Assembly: GCF_037975245.1 (NCBI RefSeq)
Contig: NC_092561.1
Location: 1,770,501-1,834,500 of the forward strand
DNA length: 64,000 nucleotides
Reading direction: 5' to 3'
Origin: Apostichopus japonicus
Lineage: Eukaryota > Echinodermata > Holothuroidea > Aspidochirotida > Stichopodidae
Within the stretch, counting starts at the first letter, position 1; each line of letters begins with the position of its first letter. Made by a program: the position numbers and the translations under genes. Below, in pieces: positions 37,701-49,700 of the stretch. Below the pieces are notes generated by a model. That model was not told the origin of the DNA and made no database searches. It saw only the letters and a program-made list of their open reading frames with translations.

Positions 37701-40700
37701 AAGATACTTAAATGTCATTTATGATGATTTAAGATAAATACTGTAGGCACTGTGTTTGCATAATTTCAACATATTTCATATATAATTCATTATGTATGAA
37801 AGGAGTCTATCAAGTTAATATTAATTTGTAAAATTTGAGTAAATTTTATGCAAAATTCAACATAAACTTTATTCTCGTTTTCTTTCAGTGGATAGCACAG
37901 AGAACCTTCATCCACTTCACAGAGGTTACAAGTCAAAGGTACTGGCTCACTACCCAGAAACAGTAGAATGGAATCCATTCGACAGCGTCGGAGTCAACAT
38001 GGTAAGAATAAATGTTATATTTTATGTTATTTTTCATTTATTTATTTCCAGTATAAATATCAATATTTATAAACAGGACATCAAAAGTGATTACATAATA
38101 AGAAAATATTATTTTAAAATGTTAGTGTACAAAAACAAAAAAATAAAAACAAAATATATAAGTGCAGCTGTCTACCTACAATAAATTATCCAGATTACCC
38201 TTTTGTAAATAAATAGCAGCATGATAAATAAAAATATTTCTATACACATTAATTCTGAATTTTGGTGTTTTTGTAGTACAGTAGTTTCTCTGGTAGAGTG
38301 TTAAGTTCGGTATGCAAAGAATGTCTGTCATTTCTCTGTATGCAATTTACACTTCTAATGAACTCATTTTTAGCAGCATTGTTTACACTGGTACTCTATT
38401 GGTGTTATATGACTAAATCTCCCGCATTAACATCTCTCTCCAATAAACATGAGCCTCATACGTTACTTTTACACTTTACATGTTGAAAATGAAAAGTTTT
38501 ATTTAAATTAATACCCAAAAGAGTAGTTATTTTTTATTGGGGGGGGGGGGGGCCAAACATCTATTCACAGGTATTCTCTGAAATGTTTTATTTTCTCTGT
38601 TGAGTGTTACTTATTCACTTTGCTCCTCCCTTACCTGTCTCCCCACAACCTTAGCACTATTATTCTACCGTGCCTAGAATGTCCTGGTTATCTTTTAACA
38701 CTGTGCGCCCTCTAAGACCGGCCCCTCCGGTCATCGCCCTTCCTTCTCATTCTACCATTCAAAGTGTCCAACACATATTTTTCGAGTGGATTTTCTTCCA
38801 TTTGGATTTCGTTCTAACGGTAGCTGGGGTATCCCATGTTTTTCATTGATTTGTTTTGTGTTCTTGCTTACCTATCTCCTCACAACCTCAGCAATCTTGC
38901 TTTAGAGTGCCTAGAGTGAATTGGCAACAAGTTTTAGCACTGTACACCCTCGTCAATACTTGACATCGTTTCGAACTGCATTTTTGCCTAAAAGAGAAAG
39001 AAATATGGAAAGAGAAATTTTGAGAAAGAGCCTTTGGGATGAATAGCAAGTAGTTGCAAAATCCTTTTATCAGTTTTTAATAGTTTTTAATAGTTTCTTG
39101 TTAATCTCATGTTATAAGTATTAAGTTTTTTTTTAAAGTATCTATAGTCATATAATATTGGACCTTTTCTTTCTAGTTAACTTGTATTTTTTTTTACTAA
39201 TTTTTCCTTTTCTAGTGAAATCTTTGTATTGGTGTAATTTCTAATTTTTTGGGCGCTGAATGGTGGCGTAAAAACCTAGCCTCTCTGTCTAGCCAAAAAT
39301 CTGAACGACTCTTTCAGAATACCAAGTCAATCGGTCGTTGACCCTAGTTGTAGTACTTTTACTCGGAAATGATGTAACCCTACAGGCCTGTTGAATGTAA
39401 ATTACAAAAGGATCCATGCCCCCGAAACCTGTTGCACGTCAGCCTCCATTCTTCCTTCCTTCCTTTCCCCCCCAGCCCCCCTGTTGTCTTGGCCATAATT
39501 TTTTGAGGAGAGAACAACCTTGGCAGACATACTTGTCAAAATCTATTGCCGACAAGCCGATTGGTGGTTGTTAAGGGAACATACTCTGTGCTTGTTCATT
39601 TGGTTCGTCCTCCGGCACTTTCTGTCTTCGGCAAGATCGATTAGTACTCGAAGTTATTGAAGATGGTGGTTAAGTGGTCATAGATAGAGGGAAAGCCAGG
39701 GGGGGTAGCTTTGAAGCTCTTGTTTTTTTTCCCCCCCATCGATTTGGTTTCAAGATGACGGAAAAGTTTAGAAATACATTGGGACAGAAGAAGAGGCACG
39801 AATCGAGGTACGAAGAGTCACGATGCTTACTGGTTTTTAAAATTCGGTACAACAACTTGTTTTCTCGTCCTTTTTTTTCCCCCTTTTGTTTTTCTAAATT
39901 AAATCAGTAAATTGCAAACTCTGCTGCTAGTCAACTCATGAAAAGAAAAAGACCCTCAGTGTTCCATTGTGGCAGAAAATTACATTTTAACAGCAAGGTG
40001 TTATTTTTTGGTTAGAAATGAGAAGGTGTGTGTACATATCTGCCTGTAGGTGAATTGTACCGTTTGTTTTGTTTTTCAGTGGTGCGCTAATTGGTTTTTA
40101 GAAACCAAACTCTGTTACAAGCCGCAGTTTACATGAAGGACAGCTGTCAGTGGTTGGTGTGGTTTTGTTGTAGGTACAATCATGTCTGAGATGGGGAGGT
40201 TCATTTGAGGGTTACAAGAACAGCGATTCTATTATTTACTTCTTCCATGCTTACCTGTCTCCCCACAACCTGAAGCACTCTCATTCTACTGTGCCTACCA
40301 TGAACTGGTCACCATTTAACACTGTGTGCCTGTACAGCTCTAAGACCAGCCCTTCCGGTCAATGCCCGCCCTTTTCATTCTACCACCCAAAGTGCCTACA
40401 TCGTTCGTCTTTTGTGTGGATTATTTTTTCGACTTAATTCGATCGGAACCGTTCCTTCATCTTAAGAGTTCATTTTGATAAAAAAAATGTTGATACTAAA
40501 ATCCCAGTACATTGTTGTTTATTAGCTTGACTGAAATAATAGAATAGGTGTATGTGACAAATTTTGATACTGTACTGTACTTACCGATTTAACTTAAACT
40601 TATGTGACTCGTTATTGTTAATAAAATACAAAAGACTGAGGGACCTTAGTATCGTAACGTAGAGGAAGGAGTAGATTTACATCACTCTCCTTCACCTGTC

Positions 40701-43700
40701 TCCATGCTACATCTGCACTCAAATTTACCTAGCCTGCAAAAGCTGGTAACAGTTTAGCACTATGCCTCCATCGACCTGTACTTCACGATGGTTCATCCAC
40801 TTGAACGCACTTCTGAATCTACCATTTTTGGTGGTCTAACAAGAAGAAATTAGTTTCATAGATCATTAGATAGCCCCTTCCCCTCCCCCCAATAGTCATC
40901 TCTGCCTGTGATATTATCTGTAGATCTGTAGAAGTTGTCAAGCTGTATAGGTTACCACTTTTTTAGTGTTCACCCCTATGGTGACCTTTGACACGGTCAC
41001 CATAGTAGCGTGTCTTTGTCTGGTGAAAGTTTGTTGGTTTTTAGACTTTGAGGTTGTTTATCTGTTCATTACATTGGGTACTTGTGTTGTTCTTATTGTT
41101 TACCTGTGTTTTGCATGTGTTGGAAGGTTCTGGACAAGATAAGGCACATTAAACAAGTTTAATATTCATATTTATATCATTGTTTTCTGTTTTGCTTCCA
41201 GCGTGTCTAAAATTCTCTTACAATGTAGAATTCTCACAAACTCCAGTTCTATTGTGCAATTGTATTGGCAAGCATGTCAGCAATTTGTCTGTACTTGAAT
41301 ATACAGAGAGCAACACATATTTTGTTGCTGTAAGCAGTTGTACAAAACTGCCAAAAGCTTTACAAATCCTGTTTTCTATGTTTTTTGTGTGCATTTTTAT
41401 TCCGTATTCAAGGCTCTTTTCCCCCTTATTTTCACACAAACATGTGATTTAAACTCTTTCCCAGATAGCCTGCATTCAAGTAGATTGTGTTGAAAAGCCT
41501 TTAGTGTTGTTGTTAGCGCTGAAATGATTCAGAATCGAGACAAAAGCTTTCAAAAGTCACAAAGGACTGTTTACCGTATAACACGACAATAGCCAGATCA
41601 ATATACAGGACAGATCAGTTAGGAGAAAAATAACTCAAGGTGATATGGGATATCTCTTGGCTCTAAAAGGAAAGTTTTCATCAAAAAACAGGATGTAGGA
41701 ATGTTAACTTTCTTGGAAGGATTATTTGGACTTGCTTTTAGCTGTTGATGAATAACAATAAGTCATGCAGATCTAAGGGAAAGAATTGTTGTGATCAGGA
41801 AATGTGGCTTCCCTGTTTATGTTCATATCAGGAAATTGAGAGAGAGTTAAGATCTCACAATTATGGAAGCTGTTGGTTAAAAACTTGTTTAAAAAATACA
41901 TTTTCTTGTGAAATGAGTCTCTTAAATAAGTCTTCAAGTCAATATTATAAATTGACACCTGGCACAAATTGATATATTTGCAAAAATAGATAGATTTTTT
42001 TTAATCTTTTCTATAAAAGTGAAATAACACTGTCTGTTTTCAAACTGGTTGATTTTCAAGGTATCATCCTAAGTCTGCAAGCTGAATTTATAGAATTGGA
42101 TGCTCCATGAAATTGAGGTCCATAAAATTATGATTTGACGCCAAAAACATATACCTAATTAATACTGTGGGTCAAGGGTATGCATACAATGTCCAGGAAT
42201 AATTTAGTGTTAACATGTTTGTGTAGCAGTTTTGAAAGTTTTTGACTGCTATGGTTGGTATTCACACTTGCTAAAATGGGGTCTGCTTGACTCTTTCCAT
42301 TCCTTGGCAAAGATAGTATAAATTCACTGCCATAATGTCTCTTATGTCTGTGTGTGTATGTGTATGACACCCCTGTAAACATGATATCTAAGAAGTGCAG
42401 AATGGTTGAACTTAATGTTTAATATGGAGATCCAATTTGGTGCTGTTCCGAAACCCTATTGAAATTGGTGGAGTTCAAAGGTTATTTTTGTTTAAAACAT
42501 GGAGGTCAAAAGTCTGAAACTTTGTAAACAGAATTTAACTCCAACAGTAGCATGAATTGGTTGAACTTCATGCTTGGTATGTAGGTTACAACTTGGTGAT
42601 TATTACAAGAACCCTTTTTTTTTTGTGGAGGTCAAAGATCATTTGAGGTCAACAGAAAAATTTAGCAAGGAATCACTAAGCCTTTACACTTGTTCTCTGT
42701 TTGTTTTCTTTGTAAGGCCCATGCTCCAATGGACAAGAAGTTCAAGCTCTTACCTAATTTATTCACATGGGGTTAAATTTATAAAGCCCATATAACTTTA
42801 GTAACTGTGGCTGCCAAATCTGTCAGATATTTTAGGATATTTACATCACACCTCACCTACCTGTCTCCCATACATACACACTCTGATCTACACTAGCCTA
42901 AGAACTGGTAAAGTTCTTGCACTGTGCTCCCCAATGGTCACTGCCACCCCCCCTCCTGCACCCCCTATGGTCACTATCCTCCCCTTTTCAAATCTACCAT
43001 TCAGAAGTCTATACAGGATATTTTACCTTTGTCTTACGGCTGGTTTTGCATTCTTTGTGGACTCTTTTGAAGTCAGTAAGAAGCTTACTTCATTTCAGTT
43101 TTTCCTAAGTAGTCACTGCTTTTAAAGTTTCCTTAAATTATTCATGTTTTTGAAAACATGGATTTTTTCACTTTCGTGATCGTGTACAGTTTGCATATAT
43201 ATTTGCATACCTGTTGTGCAAGATCGTGGTGCATTAGTCATATCTCTGGGTTAGTAAGGATGTTAACTTTTTATTTTTCTTCTCTCTTCCAGCTCTGCAT
43301 GCCGAAAGGTCTCACATTTAGCACCCAGCACCAAGATCGGAAACCCAAATTTCATTCCTTTGTTATCACTCGTGAGGACAGGACCCAGGTCTACGGGGCT
43401 GCCTTAACTTTCTTTGAGCTGGTCACCGACGAGAAACTATGCACTCAGTTCAATATGTTGCAGGGGAAGTTCTCGGAAGAGAACACACTGCGAAAAGTCA
43501 GTACGGGTGACATCCCACAAGGGGTGGTCCTGGAGAGCGTGTCTCCAAGAATGGGGCGGCGTTTCTCGCCGAGACACAGACGATCGTCGAGCCCATCCAT
43601 CCAGGGGCTTAATTCTCCCCGTTTCCGACGGAGGGGTAGTCCTGCCCACCAGGGTTGGAATATGCAAAAGGCGAACACGTTGCCGAGAACTAAAAGCGCC

Positions 43701-46700
43701 GTCAGGCACTACGATATCATGAAGGACGCCCTCTTTGTCTCCAAGTGCATCTGTTTAATCTTGAAGATTCCACTCGTCAGATCTTGCCAACAATTTCTAG
43801 AACAGCTGTTTGAAATAATCCGCACTCGGAATCCCGAGACGCTTCCAATCGAGAGTTACATCTATAACATACTATACGAAGTGAGCCTTCCTCAGCCCGG
43901 CAAGAGTATGGAGTTTTTCGGCCCCGTCGGCAGGATAGCCTGTCAACGTCCATCGCTTTGGGAGCTCCCCCTGTGCGAATACTCTATGCGAGAGATGTTT
44001 GAACTGCTAGGACCAGAGAACGTTCTTGAACTCCTGACTTGTGCTTTTCTGGAGAAACAAATTCTATTACTTTCAAAGGGTGAGATTTGTTAATGAATAT
44101 TCATCAATTGTATGTAAATTGTTTGCATAAATTTCCACAGCCAGCTGAAGCCAAATGATCAAACGCTCATCCCCCTACCTCAATCAGTCGAGCGACATTT
44201 AGACATTTGCACTCTGCCATTAAAATCCCTGTAAAACCACAATTGGAAACAGTCTCCTTTTTGTGAACCCCTCTCTCAGGCTACAACCTCCAGCCCTGGA
44301 GCGTTGCCAAGAACATAAAGGTGCAGAAGATTGTGGTAACCGAGCAGAGAAAAGTTTGAATACCACATCTTTAGACCAATATCAGAATTGTAACCAGCAA
44401 TGATGAAATAAGATAGAAACTTGAAAGGATTTGAAAATGAAACAAGAACAATATGTCTCATCCATTTTGTGGGACACAAACTTTACTTGATTTAGTTCAA
44501 TAGTCGATGTCTTTCTAATGAACATTACGAATGATAGCAAGTCGGTATAATTTAGTGTCAGTATTCTTTTGAGATGCTTTGGCAGGCCTGAATTTTTTAT
44601 TCATTCAAAAAATTACATTTGGTTTGGTTAGTGTACACAAACGTCTAGATCTATACTGTTTTCATCTTTATAGTCTGTGTTCAGCAATTTGTCCATTTGA
44701 CTTAGCATTTATTGTTTTTGTGATGCTGGATAAATTATTCCCTGGGTAGTGAGCAGATAGGTTTACCTGATCGATCGAGTTATGTGCAGTGTAACACGGC
44801 TTATTAATAGAAAGTTGCAAAGTCGACGATACAACGAAAAGATAAACCGATGCTCTAAGCAGTAGTGACCTGATCCCTTACGAGCCATCTGTTTGTGTCG
44901 AAGATTTCAACTTCTAAACACAGCACGTTCAACCATCCTTCCTCGCGCTTATGGCAGGATTGGTAGAATTTCAATTAGCCGCCTCATTCACTCTCTCTTC
45001 TCCGTCAAATGAAAATTTCCTGCACGGCGGTCATCAAAGTCTTCTCGGTGTTAGGTATCGGAGATAAGGGATTTACCCATACCCAGGGCAAGCTGTGCAG
45101 GTCACTAGAAGCTTGGATTAAGAGAGATTGACCCAAACTTGATTAGCTCTAGCCCAAACACCTGAAGGTGCTCAAATGAGCCCTTCTGAGAAACGATAAA
45201 AATAACGCAGTACCCGGAGATGGCCCCCCAATTGGGACTGGAAGTCCCTAATATTTAAGCAATCTGATAGTTTGTTGGGCATCCAGGATTCGTTTCCTCC
45301 GTACCTCTAGAGAACGGAGGGTATTTTAAGTCGAAGAAAAACAGATTGATTTTTGAATCTTCCGGTCAAGTAAGGTTCATGTGAACTTTTTCCGTAGGTC
45401 AATATCTCAGGTTTTTTCTCGAATGATTTGAGATTTATATTTGTCAACTACACTGGACACTACGAAGGGAAGATAACACAGTGAAAAATTGCTGTCTGTC
45501 AATACATCGGAAGCAGTGCATAATCTACGAAAGAATATTATATTCGAGTTATTTTGAAAAAAATGATAACAGATCATTTCCACTGTGTTATCTTCGTACT
45601 GGTGCTGTGGGTGAGTGGATAAAGGCGGTGGCATATTGAAGCAATGAGGCTTAGCAATCGGGAGATTCGGGGTTCGATTCCTGGCCGGGTCATAGTAAGG
45701 TGGGTTTTTTCATTCAAGAGCAGTCCATGGTTTACCCATCTGAAATGACTGTCTAAATTGAAAAGATGCCAAAATTTGAGTTAAATGTTGAATTGGAAGC
45801 CACCCGACATGTAAGTTGTAATCCATAAGCCCTTGTGGGTTTCTCCCACATTTTTGGTCGCTTAAGCGTCGTAAAAATAACCTGATGATTATTATTATAT
45901 CTAATGAGAGAATTTATATACATACTAATGCATACAATGTTGTGCAAAGAATAATGAAGTTATAGAAATAATTTAATTGGGATCATTCCAGGAACAGGTT
46001 TCAAATATCCATCCAAATCTGAGGTATTATGGTTGTTTGAAAAACACTTTTACAAAGCTATTCAAGTAACGTTCTCAGTTAAGTAGGATCTGGTTTTCTC
46101 AATCAACACACTGTTACCTTGCTTTAACTTGTTACAGAAAATCAATCACTAAAAAAAAGTAAAAGCTTATTCCATGGACACAGAAAGTGTTTTACTTATT
46201 GACAATGTAAAAGAAACATCATGACAGTCACTTGACGACGCCCCCCATCTTCTTCCCCTCCCCCCTCAGATCAAATTTCGTGCCACACAATTCTCAAATC
46301 AACATTAAAAAACGAAGAATCATGAAAACAAGATTGGCATCCAGTCTGATTATTGTCTGCAAAGTTCAAAATGTCTTTGGCTGGTGATAGAAGACAAATG
46401 ATCACTTGACATAACTTTTCAGATATTTATGAATTTTGTTTTTTTCCTCTCCCTGCTCTCGTAGACTACAACCGTTTGATGTTAGTCGCAGAATGCCTGA
46501 CGGCGTTACTCTTCCCTTTCCTGTGGCAACATGTCTATGTCCCTATTGTGCCTGCATCCATGCTCCATTTTCTAGATGCTCCGTTCTCTTTCATCATGGG
46601 CCTCCATCTCGACGAACTTTTTGAAGAAGAATTTGAAGTGCCCAACCAGGTTAGTATTTTGATCCCCCCTCCCCCCCCCCAAAAACAAGTAGGAATTGAT

Positions 46701-49700
46701 TCCAAGTGACTTGCAAATGGATTGAAATTTTCTTTTACAACCACAAGCTCTGTCAGATTTGCATTAGTACCTTTGTATAAAAGTTACTAATTTTTGGTTT
46801 GTCTTTACCCCTCTCTACGCCCCTCCATCTCCCTACCAGCAAAAACATGATTATGAAGGGATTTGGGACTAAATAAGAACAGAAACATAAGAGTACAGGA
46901 CCTTTTGCTTAGGGAGAGACTGTTCTTTGTTAAATAACAATAAAATATAAAATAAAAAAATTAGGGAATAAAATTATCTCAAATGTAAAAATAGGTTCTT
47001 AGAAATGACAACTTCAGACTCACAATATTTATAGTTTATATGAGTCCTTGTTTGTGGTGCAGAAATTAATGGGATTTAAAAAACAGTATTTTGTCAGCAG
47101 CTTATGAAACGTTCACTGATTTGTTTTGCAAGACGTTTATTTTTCTATAAAGAATTACTTTAGTCAGAGTTCTTGAAAAGCCCTTCATGAATATTATCTA
47201 TGAAAAAAATACTTGAAAAAAATAATATAAACAAGTGAAAGCAAAGAAGGCAAAAAAATAAATAAAATAAAAAGTTGTTCCATCCCTTAGGCGATAATTC
47301 CAGTGGGATTGCAAACATTTCCATTTAGTTAGCGTCTCGTGAGTCCGCACAGATTTCTGTCTTCTGCTCTTCAAGTTATTTGAATAAATAATGTAATATT
47401 CATGCAGCAGTTGTGACTCTCTGACATAGTCCTTTTCTGTGAATTGCAAATAAAAATTGGGGGACAGAACTCCAACAATGGTAGATTTATTCTGAATATG
47501 CTGGGCTTCCTGCTTACAGGTGGATCTTTGTCTTCAATAAAATAATCGACATTCAAGTCAAATTTTCTGTATAGTGTAATAGATCCCAAATTAACAGTTT
47601 CTGGAACATACAAACAACAAATTAGCTAATTTTAATTTCTTTTAAAAAGAGATTCAAAATCTTATTTAGGACATTTGGATACTTGCTGGTATTGACCAGA
47701 TGCAAATTATCTGCTTAGTGTAAATAACTTGCAACAGACTTAAAGGGCTTGTGCTTTAATTCTGGGATTTTGGGGGGGGGGGGCCCATCCTCCCTATAAC
47801 TTACCTAACCTTGAAACTTACATATCTAGCATGCACATGGATCTTTTCACTATTCTTCTATGCTTACAGAGTGCATTATAGGATAGGACGGATATAATTT
47901 TAAAAGAAAAGGGACATAAAAACAGAAATTTTGCTAATTTTTTATTGGAGGGGGGGGGAGCTTGCATACCATAAAACTTGACTTTCGACTTCAAATCACA
48001 GCGACCAGTAATTTCTGAGGGTTAAATCCACTTGCCAAGGTTCGGGTGACAGATGGAGTATGGGTTTCAAAGTTCCCATCATCATCTCAAACCTAGTTAC
48101 CCCTGTGTCTTATCTGTTAGTATCTAAAATCATGCTGCAGAAAAAAGAAGAGAAAAAACACACACACAAAAACAATCACAAGAAAACCTTATCTTCAACT
48201 TTATTCCCAAGTTTGCAACTGACATTTGAACATCTGTGAAAATTTTTCTTGTAGAAGTGAATATGTTATTGATAAGCTCGGCAAATGTTTTCTTGTTGTT
48301 ATGGAGATTTGTCCAGGGCCTTCCATTTGTGTCGCCACCGAAAATGGGTAAAGAGTACTTTCGACGGAGGAGAGCTTTCGTGAATCATGGAGCACAGATG
48401 TTTGTTCCACTTCGATTTGCTTGGTTAACTTAAAGCAGCAATCATTTGTTTTTGTTTTTGGTTAAAGTTTAGATGGGATATAAAATATTTTGTTCTGTCT
48501 TGTTTCATAATTTTTGTTCGATTGTCATGAGCTGCCATATGGCCATAAAATTTTGGATCATGTACAGACATTCGTTACAGGCATTTTCCCAAGCAAGATT
48601 TGAACAAGCAAATATTTAACAATTCTGTTGAAGAAACACTGTACTGGGAGATTTAACATGGGGGGGGGGGGGGGCAGGAGGCTGGGAGGCAGGGGTGGAA
48701 GAAAGCATATTGCAGTGTGTTATTAATGCTAAAAGGTCATTCTCAAGACAACGTATAAGGAACTGCAATGATATGCTAATTTCGGACAATAAAAGAAAGG
48801 GAACAAAAAAAAACTTTGTACACATATATATCATATTTCATACATATATCACTTGACTCCCAAATAAAGATTCTCAGAAAGTCTAGCTTTTTCATTTGGA
48901 AACACTGGGACCGTATAGCATTTTGTAAGACACAACATGCAGAGTACATGCACAAAAGCTAAACGCTTATCAAATTAATATCTTGATTTGTTTACCTGTA
49001 TCACTGGACTACCAAATAAATTTTTAACTCATCTATCTGAATTGTTCCAGTGGTGATGGTATCCCATTTCCCATTTCGTGAATGAAAGTAACCTTCCGTG
49101 CCGAATAATTTGTTTTATATTCGAGGAAAGTCATTAATCTGTATTTGGTATTACAGCTCTTTTAATATACGGTAATTAACTTCCTCAGAGTTCTTGTTAC
49201 CCACAATGCTTTGCTGTGATAACAACAACCCTGTAGGTAATTAAAATTTCATGAAAGGAAATTTTTTTTTACTCTGCAGAAAAATCACATCAGGAGACGT
49301 TCTTCAATGAAATATTAAAAGACTTGTAATGTGATTTTTTTTTTTTTTTTTTGGCCGTCGGTGTTGTTGGTACAGTGCATATTGAAGAAAATCTCCTTCC
49401 TGGCAAAATTGCAGCAAACAAGATTAATTTATGTATGCTTATAGGTGTAAATGTGTATATAAACGTGATCAGGTGGTGATTTAGCTCCTTATAGAATAAA
49501 AATTAAAACAAAACTGAAAAAGAAAGAAAATAAATTCTCTAAGGCTTTGAAATTAAGGAGAGCAAAACAAATTCAATCTAATTAAAGTACTTGGATGTAG
49601 AAATTTGAGCAGACAAGCAAATAAATTGTTTCTTCAGATTGTTTGACAATTTGTGGCAATGGAAGAAGACGAGCAGTTCTATCTATTTATTCAAGATGTA

